Assembly: GCA_964035545.1 (NCBI GenBank)
Contig: OZ037771.1
Coordinates: forward strand, 2,594,628 to 2,658,627
Length of the DNA stretch: 64,000 nucleotides
DNA from: Bugula neritina
Lineage: Eukaryota; Bryozoa; Gymnolaemata; Cheilostomatida; Bugulidae
Reading direction: 5' to 3'
Positions within the stretch are counted from its first letter, which is position 1. Each line of letters opens with the position of its first letter. The notes under the pieces are model-generated. The model was not told the DNA's origin and searched no databases. It saw only the letters and a list, made by a program, of their open reading frames with translations. A program made the translations under genes and the position numbers. This document shows positions 35,765 through 46,799 of the stretch, one piece after another.

Positions 35765-36695
35765 TTGTGTAAAAATAGATTATACAACGTTTATAATATA
35801 CATTGATGAAACATTTTTTTAAAACATTTTAGTAACCTTACTGAGAAACTGTTTTAGTAACGTTGTTTTATAACATTAACTTTATATTGGAGAAAAAACT
35901 TTGCATTGAAATGTTGAAGTAACGTTTTATTGATGTTTTTTGAAAACCTTTTTGAAAAAAGGTTTATACAACATTTCAAAATACATTCATGCAACCATTT
36001 TATCAAACATTTGAACAACATTGGTATCAATCGTTTCTTTAACATTGGGTTAAAACGTTATGTTTATGTTTGCAGAACAACGTTGTTTGAAATGTTCTAT
36101 GAATGTTGTATAAATGTTTAGTAAAACAATTTAGTTAAAACATTTATAAAACATTTTGAAAAAACATTGATCCAACCTTTTTATCAAACATTCTATTAAC
36201 CTTGGTAAAAATCATTTATTGAACGTTGAATTAAAACATTGTGGTTACGTTTGAAAGAAACGTTGTATTGAAATGTTGTATAAACGTTGTATTAATGTTT
36301 TATTGAAACAGTTTGTGCAAAACGTTGATAGAATGTTTTGAAAACAACATTAATACAACCTTTTTTTCAAACACTTAATAAACCTTTGAAAAATACATTT
36401 ATTAAACGTTGGGTTATAACGTTAATTTCATGTTTAGAACAAACGTTGCTTTGAAACATTCTACCAACGTTTAATGGATGTTTTGTTACAACGTTTGGGT
36501 CAAACATTTAATGAACGTTGTGATATACATTTATACAACAACTTTTCTCAACATTTGTTAAATGTTTGACCAAAATGTTGACTTTAAACATTTATCAAAC
36601 ATTACCATAACGTTAAACGGAAATGTTTGATTCTAATGTTGTGAACAAAACCTTCTGACAACACATCCAAAGGTTGTATAAACGTTTCTTGTTAG
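35765..36695. repeat. AACGTT-rich satellite, about five units of 182 bp
   Basis: The landmark CAACCTTTTTATCAAACATT (with variants) recurs near 35810, 35992, 36173, 36356 and 36537, a period of 181-183 bp. Units are filled with AACGTT palindromes and AACATT variants. The array ends TTGTTAG at 36689-36695, immediately before the duplicated P450 module. The left block at 16,483 is the same sequence family. Confidence 0.88.
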
Positions 36696-36830
36696 CACAA
36701 CCTGCTACAAGTTGGAAAATATATGTTTCAGTATTTCTTTCTTTAAAATAAAATTAGCAGTTTGGCAGTACATTGGCACTTAGGAGGTGTATTGTACAAT
36801 AACATAACACAGGGGAGGAGGGGGCCTTTC

Positions 36831-37200
36831 ATGAAACTGTGCAGCAGCAATGTTAATCTTAAGAAGTCAAACGGCTATGACACGATGCTGCCATGGCTTA
36901 GCCGTGGCCTATTAATCAGGTTAGTTGGATTTCCCTGCTGGCAGGAATAGATAGCTCTTAAGTTTGTTGAGACTAAACAGTCCAGCTGTGCTTCAGTTTA
37001 TGTACAGTACAAAAATATCAATGAAAATGAAGTGGTGATCAAAAAGAAGGCTTGGCACCAAATCATTTTCTTTAGGCTACTATTTTCAAGTTATTTTAAA
37101 TTTATGTGGTTTGTTTTTTAGTTTGCATTGTAAATTTAAAAACAGTTGTTATTTTCTATTTTTATAAGACTTGTGGTTACCGATCATATAACAAAGGAAT
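36831..37200 (+). pseudogene. P450 exon 2-intron 2 relic, inverted, module 2
   Basis: Same relic as at 9,419: the 3' half of P450 exon 2 on the plus strand (GAAACTGTGCAGCAGCAATG onwards), a donor-like ATCAG|GTTAGT, then intron 2 sequence. Here it is not interrupted by the LINE fragment: CCTATTA occurs once, at 36908-36914. No further exons follow in this orientation. Confidence 0.85.
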
Positions 37201-37683
37201 TCATAATAAATGGTCATTTTGAAACTTACTGACTGAAACATGAAATCAGGAAGAGAGCCTGTGCTATTGAAGTGTGCAGCAAATACTGTTAGTAGGATGT
37301 GGGAGTTGTAAAGTTCTGACATTTATTATACCACAAGAATATAAATAGTTTGAGCAATGGCATACATTATCAATGAGATATTTGAAATTAAATTTTAACA
37401 ATTTAATAATTAAGGCTTTCTCTGTTAGCCTCAAAAAGTGAACCATAAAACTGATTTATGATACTAGTGAATTCATATATTAATATAGACATTATTTTCT
37501 CTTCTTTCATGGCTTAGATTTAACAAAGGTTGGATGCTTTCAGAAGATTGAAAGATAAACAGTGTTTGTAAACAGCATAAAAGCTAAAAAATACGCATAG
37601 CTTTAACGACTGCATGGACAATTTCTTCATTCATCCAAGGTGAAGCACTGGCTTCATATTTTACTAAAGACAAGAAAAAACAT

Positions 37684-40600
37684 TTAGTGCCGATTAGTAA
37701 GTTTGATGTGTATTCCATTAAGTGGTTGAAGTATAAGTGCTGCTCGTAGACCAAGTTCTTCTCTTGTCTGTGTTGACTCAATGTTGAAGTTCAGTAATAA
37801 AGTACCAACTACTATCATCAACTCCATCAACGCAAACTTCTGACCTAAAATATGAAATTATTCCTGAATAATTTATTCTATGTACTGTTGTGATTTTTTC
37901 GGTGGTGTGTCAGCTTGCTGGTTTGATTTAAACAAATAAATTTTAGCATAAGAACTTATTTCTCAACAAATGCGCCAAAAACTGACAAATGAGAACGTCA
38001 TTAAGTTTAAATTTCTCATTAAATATTTTCAAAAGAAGTGTCACAGTTTTAAAATCTGCAAAGGGAAAAATATAAGCAGACAATCAACAAAAATCAATTT
38101 AATAGAGCATGCAGTCTTCAGTGAATGATGAAGAATATAACATGCATAAAAACTACTTAAGAGTCTAAAATTTAGCGCTTGTGATACCAACAGCCTACAT
38201 AATGTACCTATACAGTTTCTTGGTCCTGCACTGAATGGTATGTATGCAAATGGATCTCGTCTAACATTTGAGTTTTCTTCAACACTTGACTGCTGTAAAT
38301 CTGCATTTATATCAGAGTTCAGCTGATCAAATCTATTAGGATTGAACTTCTCTGGGTCTGGAAACTGCTCAGGATCTTGGTGGAGGGCCATTATTAGCAT
38401 GCCAACTTGTGTTCCTTTGGGAACCACATATTCACCTGTGTAAATAGCATAAAATTAAAATCTTTAAATTTTAACACATTGCTTAAAGTTTTTAACAAAT
38501 GTTAGCACCCAATCTAACTATTTGTACAATTATGAGTCAAATACTCAGTGGTAGATTGTATTAATTCGCCAATATGAAAATGATAAGTAAAATATGAGCA
38601 TAATTTAAATATTTGCTGATTTATAAATGGAGAAAATAAGATATTTTACCGAAAGCTGTGTCTTCTTCCAATTGTCTCCCAATCAGAGGAACTGGAGGAA
38701 GAAGTCTCATTGATTCTTTGATACAACATTCCAAGTACTTCAACTTAGGGAGGTCATCCATTGTAATATCTTTCAAAGGGTTGCCTAATGCGATAACAAA
38801 CATAATCAAATTTTATTTGCAGTAAATAATCATTAAGCTAGGCTACAGAAATAAGCATCATGTAGCTATTGTTACTCAAAGTGTTTAATGAAATACTACA
38901 GTAACTAGCTGAACATGAAATTATTTAGAAACAACTGGTTCTCCCCGGACAGCTATACATTAAATAGTTAATGGGTTAACTTTTTAGTGAGTTTTATGCT
39001 ATTTTCAAAACCATTTCTTCAGTACGCTTGTAGTTGGTAATTATGATTGCTTGAGAAAGCAATTTTCAGTTCCATTATTTGATTGACACAGCTAATTGTA
39101 GTATTATATACTTCTGTACCTGAGGAAAGATAATTTGAAAAGTGTAAAAGCAATTCCTCAAGTTCCTATATAGTTGATCTTGAGCAAAATTTTCCACATT
39201 TTACATGCAGATAAGTTCCCTATTAGCTTACTGCAGAAATGTTCATGCTTTCCTGTCTGAAGGTATTTGTTAGACAAAGCTTTATTCTATAAATTTGTTT
39301 AACCAACTAAATATGTTTCTAAATATCTAATGAATACAAACCAATAGCTTCGTCCAGCTCCTGTTGACACCTTTTCTGCTCTTCTAAGTTTTTTCCAAGA
39401 AGATAGATTGCAAAGAAGATTCCAGATGACGTGGTGTCATGGCCCTGGAAAAAAAGTCAGAACAGTTAGGATTTCATGTACATGCTTAGTCGTTATCCAG
39501 CTCACTAAATTCTTCTTGTTTATATTTATACAGACGCCTGTTTATACAGTTCTTTTATACATTTCTCAGAATTTATGCTATTTGTGCACTGCAGTAAACA
39601 TAGAGGTTTCAATGCATCAATGTAAAGAAACCCTATAAGGCTGCACATAAAGAGCTTTTTAGTTTGTTACATTATCTTAGCGTTAGGAGGCTTTGTGAGA
39701 CCTCAGGAGATGACTAGGGAGTTGGTATCAAGAAACCACTTGAGCTTTGTTCTATTTTTAGCATATTGAAAATACTCATAGAAGGCAGCATTACAATTTG
39801 ATTCAAATAAAGTTGCTTTATTTTAGTCTGATACCTGTCAACAGTCCTACCTCAAACATAAAAGTGTCAACTTCCTCCCTGATATCAGAGTCAGTTAGAG
39901 GAAGTCCATCTTCATCTGTACAGTTTAGTAAGAGATCCAGGAAAGGCTGGTGCTTCTTTTGTTCATAATCTGTCCCAGAATCTCTCATTTCTCGCCTCTT
40001 TTTAATTACCTGAAGTAAAATGCTAGCAAATTAACACACATTCCCCTCCTCCGCAGTTTAAGTTCCAGCAAGTAATATCTGAAATAAGGAATTGTTTACT
40101 TGCTATAATTAACACAGCTGAATTGAACTACCAACTAAGTAAAATTATAAGACTTACAATGGTGAAATCTTAACAATCACAAAAAATAATGTTAAATCAG
40201 ATTCACAGAAAGGAGAGAGACTGTGAAAGGGACCACTAAAATGATTAATTTGTATTAATTGTCTTTGTTTTCTTTTATTCAATGCATAAAGTCATCTTGC
40301 TGATGTAATAAGTACCTCAATTGTAAAATCTTGTGCCAAAGAGATAGCTTTGTTGACTTTCTTCCCCACTGCTGTTCTGTCATAAATAAAGTCAAATCTA
40401 CCAATAGGTGACCTGGATCTATCATCTATTCCTTCCTTGATAATGCTGAGAGCTTCAACGTATTCGCTGTTCTCTCCATGGAGGGCATTTACTTCTACTC
40501 CCATTGCCGTGTCTAAATACAAATTTGCGTATTTGAGACTAGGGTTACCTTTTTTATTTTTTGAACTGAAGATAAAATGAAGTTGATATGAGAGGCAATA

Positions 40601-42515
40601 AATTGATAAGATGGCAACAAAAGTAAAGATAACTGAATGTCAGCAATGGATATTTTTGATGAGCATATAACATATCGTATAGAGCTTCTGTGTTTAAGCA
40701 GATACAATAATTTTTTTGTATAAACTCGTAATGACTTATATTATAAGCCTGTATTTAAGCATGTATATAATGTAATGATTGTATAAGCATTTATAAGCTT
40801 TTGGAAGGTTATATAAGCTGCAACTTTCTTCAGAGAAAATAAAGATGACTAGCGACATTATTATAATGTAAGTTTTAGGTTCAATTGCGAAATAAAGTTG
40901 ACCTTGAACTTACCACATATGATGTCTAGAGTGCTACGTGTTACATCATCTAAGATATCATAAGGTTGACCAGTGTCACTAGCATCTCTCATTAACTTGT
41001 CTCTCAACTCTTTAGCGTGACTGTTTATCATTCCATTAAACGTCTTCAAAATGTTGAAATGAAAACTTGGTGTGAGCATCTTCCTTCTGCTCCTCCATTT
41101 TGAACCGTAACTACAATTTTTATCAAAGTTATAGTAACTGCAACTGTCTTTAATTAAAATAAATAACCACAAGCCACATAAATTTGAAATCATTTCTCAG
41201 TGATGCTAAACTTCCTTTTGTATCAGTTTTTTTGACATTACAGAACTTGAAACACAGCTTAGCCGTTTACTCTCAACAAACTTAGAAGTTATCTATCTCT
41301 GCTGGCAGAGAAATTTTACTAACCTGGTTAATAGGCCTCGGCCAAGCCATGATAACAATGGGTCATACCGATTAGACTTCAGAATATTAACATTGCTGCT
41401 GCACAGTTCCTTCAAATGCTCTGCACCATAAATCAAAACCCAGGATTCCTCAAGAATCATCAGACGATACAGACCTTGTTTCCTCCTTTCAGCTGCCCAT
41501 TGCAGAAACTGATGGAAAGCAGCTGCAAAAAGGCTTTAAAGTAGCTTAAGTCAGCATATGTTTGGCTCAAGTATGACAGTAAGTTAGTACTCATAATTTA
41601 AGATATTTGCCTAAAAGTTTGCATGAAAATATAAGCACAGGCTCATATATGTAATGAAGATCCCAAATTACAGTAGTTTCAAAGCATCTATTACTTATCA
41701 AAGGTTTATATTATGGAAAGTTTATAAGAGAACATAAACTTCTCATATTTTATTATACTCATAAATGCAATTTGTATTTTATTATAAATGAGATCAATTT
41801 TTATGTGTGCCTGTGTGTGTGCCTGTGTGTGTGTGCCTGTGTGTGTGTGCCTGTGTGTGTGCCTGTGTGTGTGCTTGTGTGTGTGCCTGTGTGTGTGCCT
41901 GTGTGTGTGCCTGTGTGTGTGCCTGTGTGTGTGCCTGTGTGTGCGTGCGTGTGCGTGTACGAAAAGAAATAATGCAACATCATCATGATACAAGGCTATG
42001 CCCAGTATTATCACAACAAGCAAACTTTCTAATATCCCACACCAGACTATATGCACTTACTATCTAGACTGTTACTGAACTAACATGTACTTACTTTCTA
42101 GATTATGAAGCAACATAACTTACTATCTATACTGCAGATATACGATATGACTATAAACTAACAAATATTTGTCAGCCAAACAGGATCACCACAGTATAGG
42201 TGGAAAAAACCTAGGATGTACTTATTTTCCAATTTGCAAACCAATATATTAGGCTATATTATAGCTATATTAGGTAATTAGCTTTTCAGCTCTATGTGTA
42301 GCCTACTTACTTCCAGCATCAGTAGAAAGAGTTAAAAGATCTCCAACAAGAGGCCATGGCTGAATGCAGGGTAACTTCCTCAGTAGTTTACGGTCTCTGC
42401 TGTTATTCCATAGCAAGTACCAGATCAGTGAAATGATTCCAACTACAGAAAGTAGCACCAAGGTTGAAGCAGAGTTGATGTGATCAACTGTAGACAATGC
42501 AATTTCTCTCAGCAT
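37684..42515 (-). CDS. cytochrome P450, CYP4-like, copy C (9 exons, 527 aa)
   Basis: Exons: 42515-42311, 41522-41324, 41110-40914, 40512-40316, 40009-39851, 39444-39342, 38784-38650, 38435-38208, 37844-37684. They total 1,584 nt in consistent phase, ending TAA. Membrane anchor, Pro-rich hinge, [18 protein letters not shown] and [10 protein letters not shown] are all intact (heme Cys at 473). Exon 8 has the same 9-nt insertion as copy B ([10 protein letters not shown]). Introns and the 3' flank are far more like copy B than like A or D, showing a recent common module. The 5' flank matches copies A and D for about 100 bp (to about 42,613), then diverges. Substrate unknown; the CYP4 family suggests lipid or fatty-acid hydroxylation. 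Confidence 0.93.
41804..41958. repeat. TG-based minisatellite in copy C intron 1
   Basis: About 14 units of TGTGTGTGCC and TGTGTGCC, at the same intron position as the larger array in copy B. Reading frames across it are artefacts. Confidence 0.92.
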
Positions 42516-43210
42516 TTCCTATCCCTGGTGCTACTGGATACTAGTTACTAATAGCATTAAGTGTCAGTACTAGCTGTTGATAGTATGATTGCTGTAGCAG
42601 CTGTCAGTGCCCTAAATGTTGCGGTAACACATCAAGTGTAACACTGCTTCTAATTACATAACGATTGTCCATACATCCGAAAATATGCACATGCAGTCAC
42701 TGTTATCAAGCGTTAACAACCTACGTTAGACAATAAGTATCCAATAAGCTGGTGGTTGATAAGTAACCTAATATTGAATGCATATAGTTATTTGCTTTCT
42801 TTATATTTTATTGCAGTTTTATTAAAAAATCCCTGACTTACTTTTTATGCAGCATTAAAATATTCATATTATTATTGTATAAGGATAGTTTGACAGTTTT
42901 TATTTTTATTAGCCTCACGTGTATTCAAACAAAGGCACTTGAAGATGACTTCATATTTTAACCGCATTTTCTATTTTATGAGTATAAAGTTAGCTGCTTG
43001 GGGTCAAAGGTCTTCCAATTCATTTTTGTGCACAGTTGTTTTTGTTACCAGCAGTTGCTCTTATGCAGTCAGCCACATTAGAGAGTAGCACTGTCAACAT
43101 TATAATTAGTCTGGTGGCCTGAATTTCTTCACTGTATATTAAAACGTAGACTGGATTCTTGATCAGCTACAGCTCTGTAGGGCACACCTTCACCTTGGTT
43201 CATTATATAT
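42516..43210. other. 5' flank of copy C and intergenic DNA
   Basis: The first 100 bp or so aligns with the flanks of copies A and D (GATAGGAAATG start context, CTATCA..CAGCTG words). Beyond 42,613 nothing matches the other copies, and the CRE-containing part is absent. No gene seen. Confidence 0.55.
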
Positions 43211-43515
43211 TGTTATGTTTTCCAGATTTAGGGTTGATGTGCCACCAAGAGAGTCTATTTATCACTAGAGAAACTTCACCGTGTTAAGTCGAGTAGATAT
43301 CGTTATATTTTAATACAAGAATACATAATAAAATCTAATGTACAACAGTAATGATACGCACATCTATTTAATTTTCAGCACTATCCTCAACTGAGCTAGT
43401 AGCGCGAAGCTGCTACTATTACTCATAAACAGCCTAGCTAATTGGCTAATACATTGTTCCGGGTCAATACGCAACCTTGCGTATTGTGTTGCTGGTAGCT
43501 CCACGAGCCACCACA
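43211..43515 (-). repeat. 3' LTR of the gypsy element
   Basis: 305 bp, identical by eye to 50346-50650. The inverted ends TGTGGTGG and CATAACA fit TG..CA. A purine-rich GGAGGGAGCAG (minus strand) directly abuts it at 43516-43526 and is a plausible, short polypurine tract. Confidence 0.95.
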
Positions 43516-43782
43516 CTGCTCCCTCCAGCAGAAAGCCCTCTTTCTGATAAAAATATAATTCACATAAAAAAAACGTATACTTCGTTGTGGAGAGAGAGAA
43601 CAGTATAAAAGTATATACAAAAAAACAACTGATAAAATATACAGGTATACATATAAAACGTGCACAATGCGTAATATGTACGAGAAAATCCTATTTACAT
43701 GTAGAGTACGTGCCACCATAATGGTAGGGAATGCCACAGAGAGGTAGGGGAAGAGTAGTATGGAGTTGGAGATAGACTCATG

Positions 43783-44856
43783 TTAACTGCGGGCCGCCCG
43801 CTTCATGCGTTTAATAGACTCCTGTAAATATTTGAGTTCACTGGATGCAGCCTGTACCCGTGGGGCCAGCCTATACACTTCTTGCTCCAAGTCGTGTGCC
43901 CTAGCTTCTACTTCACGTAGGTTGCGGGCCCAGGGGGACGAGCGAGAGGAAGGCGGCTGTCTGTGTCTTTTCCGCTCTGAGGATGGAAGGGGAGGAGGGA
44001 GTGTATATGCATTTGTGTCCACCCTCTGTAGTATGACACAAGGAAAGGTATGCGGTATGCGTAGAGAACCGTGAGGTGGAGAGTTAGTAGACTGTGTAGG
44101 GTTATCCGCGGCTCCAGAGATGATGGGTCGCGGGGAAGGGAAGCCTTGCTCCAGGCGAGATAGCCGAGCTGAGTCAGTGATGAGTGGTTTGATGGCGTTG
44201 AGAAAGGCAGGATAGGATGATTCGTCTACTTCATAGACATGCCCTTGATAACACTGCATAGTACGTTGGTGCCGCAGTAGGTAATCACGATTGTAGCTAT
44301 ATTCTCCGCAAGGGCAGAAAGTGGTGATGTAGTGTTGCGGCAAGGGTACTTTCAGTCTGCGGTGGGTTGTGAATCGCTGCTGACAGAGGTTGCATTCACG
44401 ATTACTCTCACCTCCTTGATGGGTCCTAATCTCTCTCTCTGTGGCAGGGGTAATCCAGTTGGAGGTTGCTTCCAACTGGGGTGGCAGTTGCCTGGTTGTA
44501 GAAGTTGTTGGGGCCGGCTCTGGGTCCCACGCCATCTTTAGAGAAGGCATGCCCGGAGAGACGGGCGCGAGTGTGTCTACAAAAGTAGAATTATTGTTAG
44601 ATCGCGGTGGATCTTTACAACATAATTCTAGTGACTGTCGACCGTTGCTAGCCTGAGAGTCACAGCTTTTGGAATGCACTCGAGGAACCGATGAATCATG
44701 TGTGGACTGACCAAGAACAGTGTCTAGCTCCAGGTCTAACAGACCGTCGGCCATTACAGTGTCTTCATCGTCATTCATATGAAACGTGGTTCCCAGTAAT
44801 TCTGATTCAATCTGCTGAATTAGTTCAGAATTTACTGGCATCGAGCCCGTTTCCAT
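43783..44856 (-). CDS. ORF3 of the gypsy element: zinc-finger-like, coiled-coil protein (357 aa)
   Basis: An ATG-started 357-codon frame between integrase and the 3' LTR, 17 nt after the pol stop. The N-terminal part is acidic (DDEDTVMADGLLDLELD), followed by a Ser/Pro/Thr-rich linker. Near residues 155-200 there is a Cys/His cluster (CNLCQQRFTTHRRL, then CPCGEYSYNRDYLLRHQ) resembling C2H2 or related zinc fingers. After another Pro-rich linker, the C terminus is basic and helical with heptad-like spacing (EVEARAHDLEQEVYRLA). No signal peptide or transmembrane segment is seen, so it does not look like an envelope protein. Function unknown; DNA or RNA binding is a reasonable guess. Confidence 0.75.
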   Translation of the reverse strand: METGSMPVNSELIQQIESELLGTTFHMNDDEDTVMADGLLDLELDTVLGQSTHDSSVPRVHSKSCDSQASNGRQSLELCCKDPPRSNNNSTFVDTLAPVSPGMPSLKMAWDPEPAPTTSTTRQLPPQLEATSNWITPATEREIRTHQGGESNRECNLCQQRFTTHRRLKVPLPQHYITTFCPCGEYSYNRDYLLRHQRTMQCYQGHVYEVDESSYPAFLNAIKPLITDSARLSRLEQGFPSPRPIISGAADNPTQSTNSPPHGSLRIPHTFPCVILQRVDTNAYTLPPPLPSSERKRHRQPPSSRSSPWARNLREVEARAHDLEQEVYRLAPRVQAASSELKYLQESIKRMKRAARS

Positions 44857-44873
44857 GAATAGGAATACAAGAC

Positions 44874-46760
44874 TTATACTGGCTTACCTGGGAACTCGGT
44901 ATTAATGTCCATACTCAACGTTCTTGGTAAGATTGGAGCTGGTTGTGAGATACGTCTGCCTTTAGCGATGTCAGCATAAGAAAAGGCTGAGCATCGTTTC
45001 TGAGGCACGAGGTCGGAACTATTTGCTTTACGCGCATTAATTCCACCCACTATTCCGCCCTCGCAAAAGTTGATATTTGCGTGGGGTTCACAACTCCAAC
45101 ATTTTATCGTACGGTTTTCCCTTAGACTTTCATGTGCGCCGCTTCTAATGCAGTCACATACGAAGTCTTTTAAATATGCGGGGGGTTGCCTCGTACGCTG
45201 TCCCCTTTCTAGGGGGGGTGACACGCTTGCCGGTTCGTTAGTAGGGGCCTCTAATGGCGTCTCTACTTCACCGTCAGCGGTCACCTCTTCTTGTTCTCCG
45301 GATGGAGCCCCTCCCTCCGTGGGGGTTTGCACTTCCGGAACCGGCTCGGTTTCTGGAAGTGATGGAATTAGACTTGGCGGTGGCGGACACGCTTCTGTTG
45401 ACAAAAGCTGCCGCTCCTCTCTCACCAAGTTTTCTTCCCGCGGTATGACCACTTCGTATTCAGGTCCATGCCGCCGTCGCCCGCGCGTTGTTGTCTGCCT
45501 CCTGGGCTCTAACAACGGGGGGGCTTCTCCCACTCCGTCGGGGCTAGCCCAATACGGTTTCAAGCGAGACTCATTCTGGATAGACACCTGTCCTGAGCGC
45601 TCAATCTTGTACGTATGGTTGGGCATAGCTTCGACGACCACGTAGGGCCCTACGAACTTAGGCTTCAGCTTATCAGCCTGTCCACGGCGCCTACGGTAAT
45701 TGACCATCCACACCTTATCTCCCCTTTGATAGAGAGGTGGTTCATCGGAATCTTCGTGCCGCACCTTCCACTGCTGTTGGCGCAGTATCTCGTGTGCGGC
45801 CTTCATCCGTTCCACTAGTTCACTGGCATACTCGTGAACCGAGTTGTCTTGCTCTGGAACGTGATAGGTGAGATGGTCAGGGACACGAGTCTCTCTCCCG
45901 AGCATCAAGAGGTTTGGGGTCTCACCAGTACTGGTGTGTGGGGTGCTACGGTATGCACGCATGACTTGCGGCAACACCGTATCCCATTCCTCTTGACCTC
46001 GTCCAAGGAGGAGACTCCGGAGTGCATCACCCAGCATCCGGTTGTTGCGCTCCACCACCCCGTTACCTTGAGGGTGGTAGGGGGTGGTCCTGCTCTGATT
46101 TACTCCCCAGAGGTGACAAAGGTCGCTCATCAGTTGAGACTGGAATTGAGCGCCTTGATCAGAGTGTATCTGTTCAGGGAGTCCAAAATAACAGAATACA
46201 TGTTGGTCTAGTGCCCTGGCCACTGTTGGGGCTGACGCATCTGGGATAGCCAGAGCATCCGCCCACCTAGTAAAGTGGTCGGTTAGTACTAGGATCCAAT
46301 TATTGCCTCTGGGGGTCAGGGGCATGGGTCCGACCAGGTCTACAGCGACTACTTGCCAGGGCCTACCAGCATATAGCCTCCGCCGTCCTGCTTCACCAGG
46401 GGGGCGGCTATGCTTACTGGCCTGGCAGATCTCACACTGTTTGACTCTGAGCCGGACGTCACGCTCCATTTGCGGCCAATACCACCGGAGTCGTAATTTG
46501 GATATCACTCTCTTGACCCCTGCGTGGGCCTGTTTGTGAGTATCCCAAATCAACTCACGGCGGATGGCCGTGGGACAGACTACCCTCTTCCTTTCCGGGT
46601 GTCTGCCGCTGGCAGCTAGAGAGATGGTTAGTAACCCATCCTGCCCGATCCGCAGCGAGTCCCAACGCTGACAGTATAGCCGGAACTCGGCGCATCCCTG
46701 TCGTATGCGTTCCTCGCTGGGTCGTCGCCCTTCCCTTTTGGCCCGGTATATGTCTGCCAC
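44874..46760 (-). CDS. pol part 2: integrase of the gypsy element
   Basis: In the same frame as the upstream pol ORF but separated from it by a TGA at 46797-46799; the listed start is GTG, an internal codon. It has an H-x3-H / C-x2-C zinc region (HKQAHAG ... CEICQ) and a D,D-E core: AVDLVG, HSDQGAQF and VVERNNR. A GPY-type module (PKFVGPYVVVE) follows. A long Pro/Glu-rich tail ends with RTRQPPAYLKDFVC and about 90 further residues. A strong splice-donor-like CAG|GTAAGC lies 8 codons before the stop, at 44888/44887. It integrates the cDNA into host DNA. Confidence 0.9.
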   Translation of the reverse strand: MADIYRAKREGRRPSEERIRQGCAEFRLYCQRWDSLRIGQDGLLTISLAASGRHPERKRVVCPTAIRRELIWDTHKQAHAGVKRVISKLRLRWYWPQMERDVRLRVKQCEICQASKHSRPPGEAGRRRLYAGRPWQVVAVDLVGPMPLTPRGNNWILVLTDHFTRWADALAIPDASAPTVARALDQHVFCYFGLPEQIHSDQGAQFQSQLMSDLCHLWGVNQSRTTPYHPQGNGVVERNNRMLGDALRSLLLGRGQEEWDTVLPQVMRAYRSTPHTSTGETPNLLMLGRETRVPDHLTYHVPEQDNSVHEYASELVERMKAAHEILRQQQWKVRHEDSDEPPLYQRGDKVWMVNYRRRRGQADKLKPKFVGPYVVVEAMPNHTYKIERSGQVSIQNESRLKPYWASPDGVGEAPPLLEPRRQTTTRGRRRHGPEYEVVIPREENLVREERQLLSTEACPPPPSLIPSLPETEPVPEVQTPTEGGAPSGEQEEVTADGEVETPLEAPTNEPASVSPPLERGQRTRQPPAYLKDFVCDCIRSGAHESLRENRTIKCWSCEPHANINFCEGGIVGGINARKANSSDLVPQKRCSAFSYADIAKGRRISQPAPILPRTLSMDINTEFPGKPV

Positions 46761-46796
46761 GACTCCAGGCAGCTCTTCTTGGAGCTTCTTCAGCTC

Positions 46797-46799
46797 TCA
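46797..46799 (-). other. in-frame TGA inside pol
   Basis: The codon lies between RNase H and integrase. Both sides are open in the same frame, and only twelve codons separate the TGA from the first GTG of the integrase ORF. It is a simple nonsense change in a young copy, or less likely a readthrough stop. Confidence 0.9.

Noticed and set aside
16481-36697. CA dinucleotides as a target duplication of a single 20-kb transposon
   Set aside because: A 2-bp match is expected often by chance, and the two outer flanks come from unrelated sequences.
43783-44856. ORF3 as an envelope gene
   Set aside because: It has no signal peptide, transmembrane segment or cleavage-site context; the sequence is soluble and charged.
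45070-45645. Plus-strand frames of 60-190 codons across the gypsy element
   Set aside because: They are shadows of GC-rich minus-strand pol and gag coding sequence, with no domain of their own.
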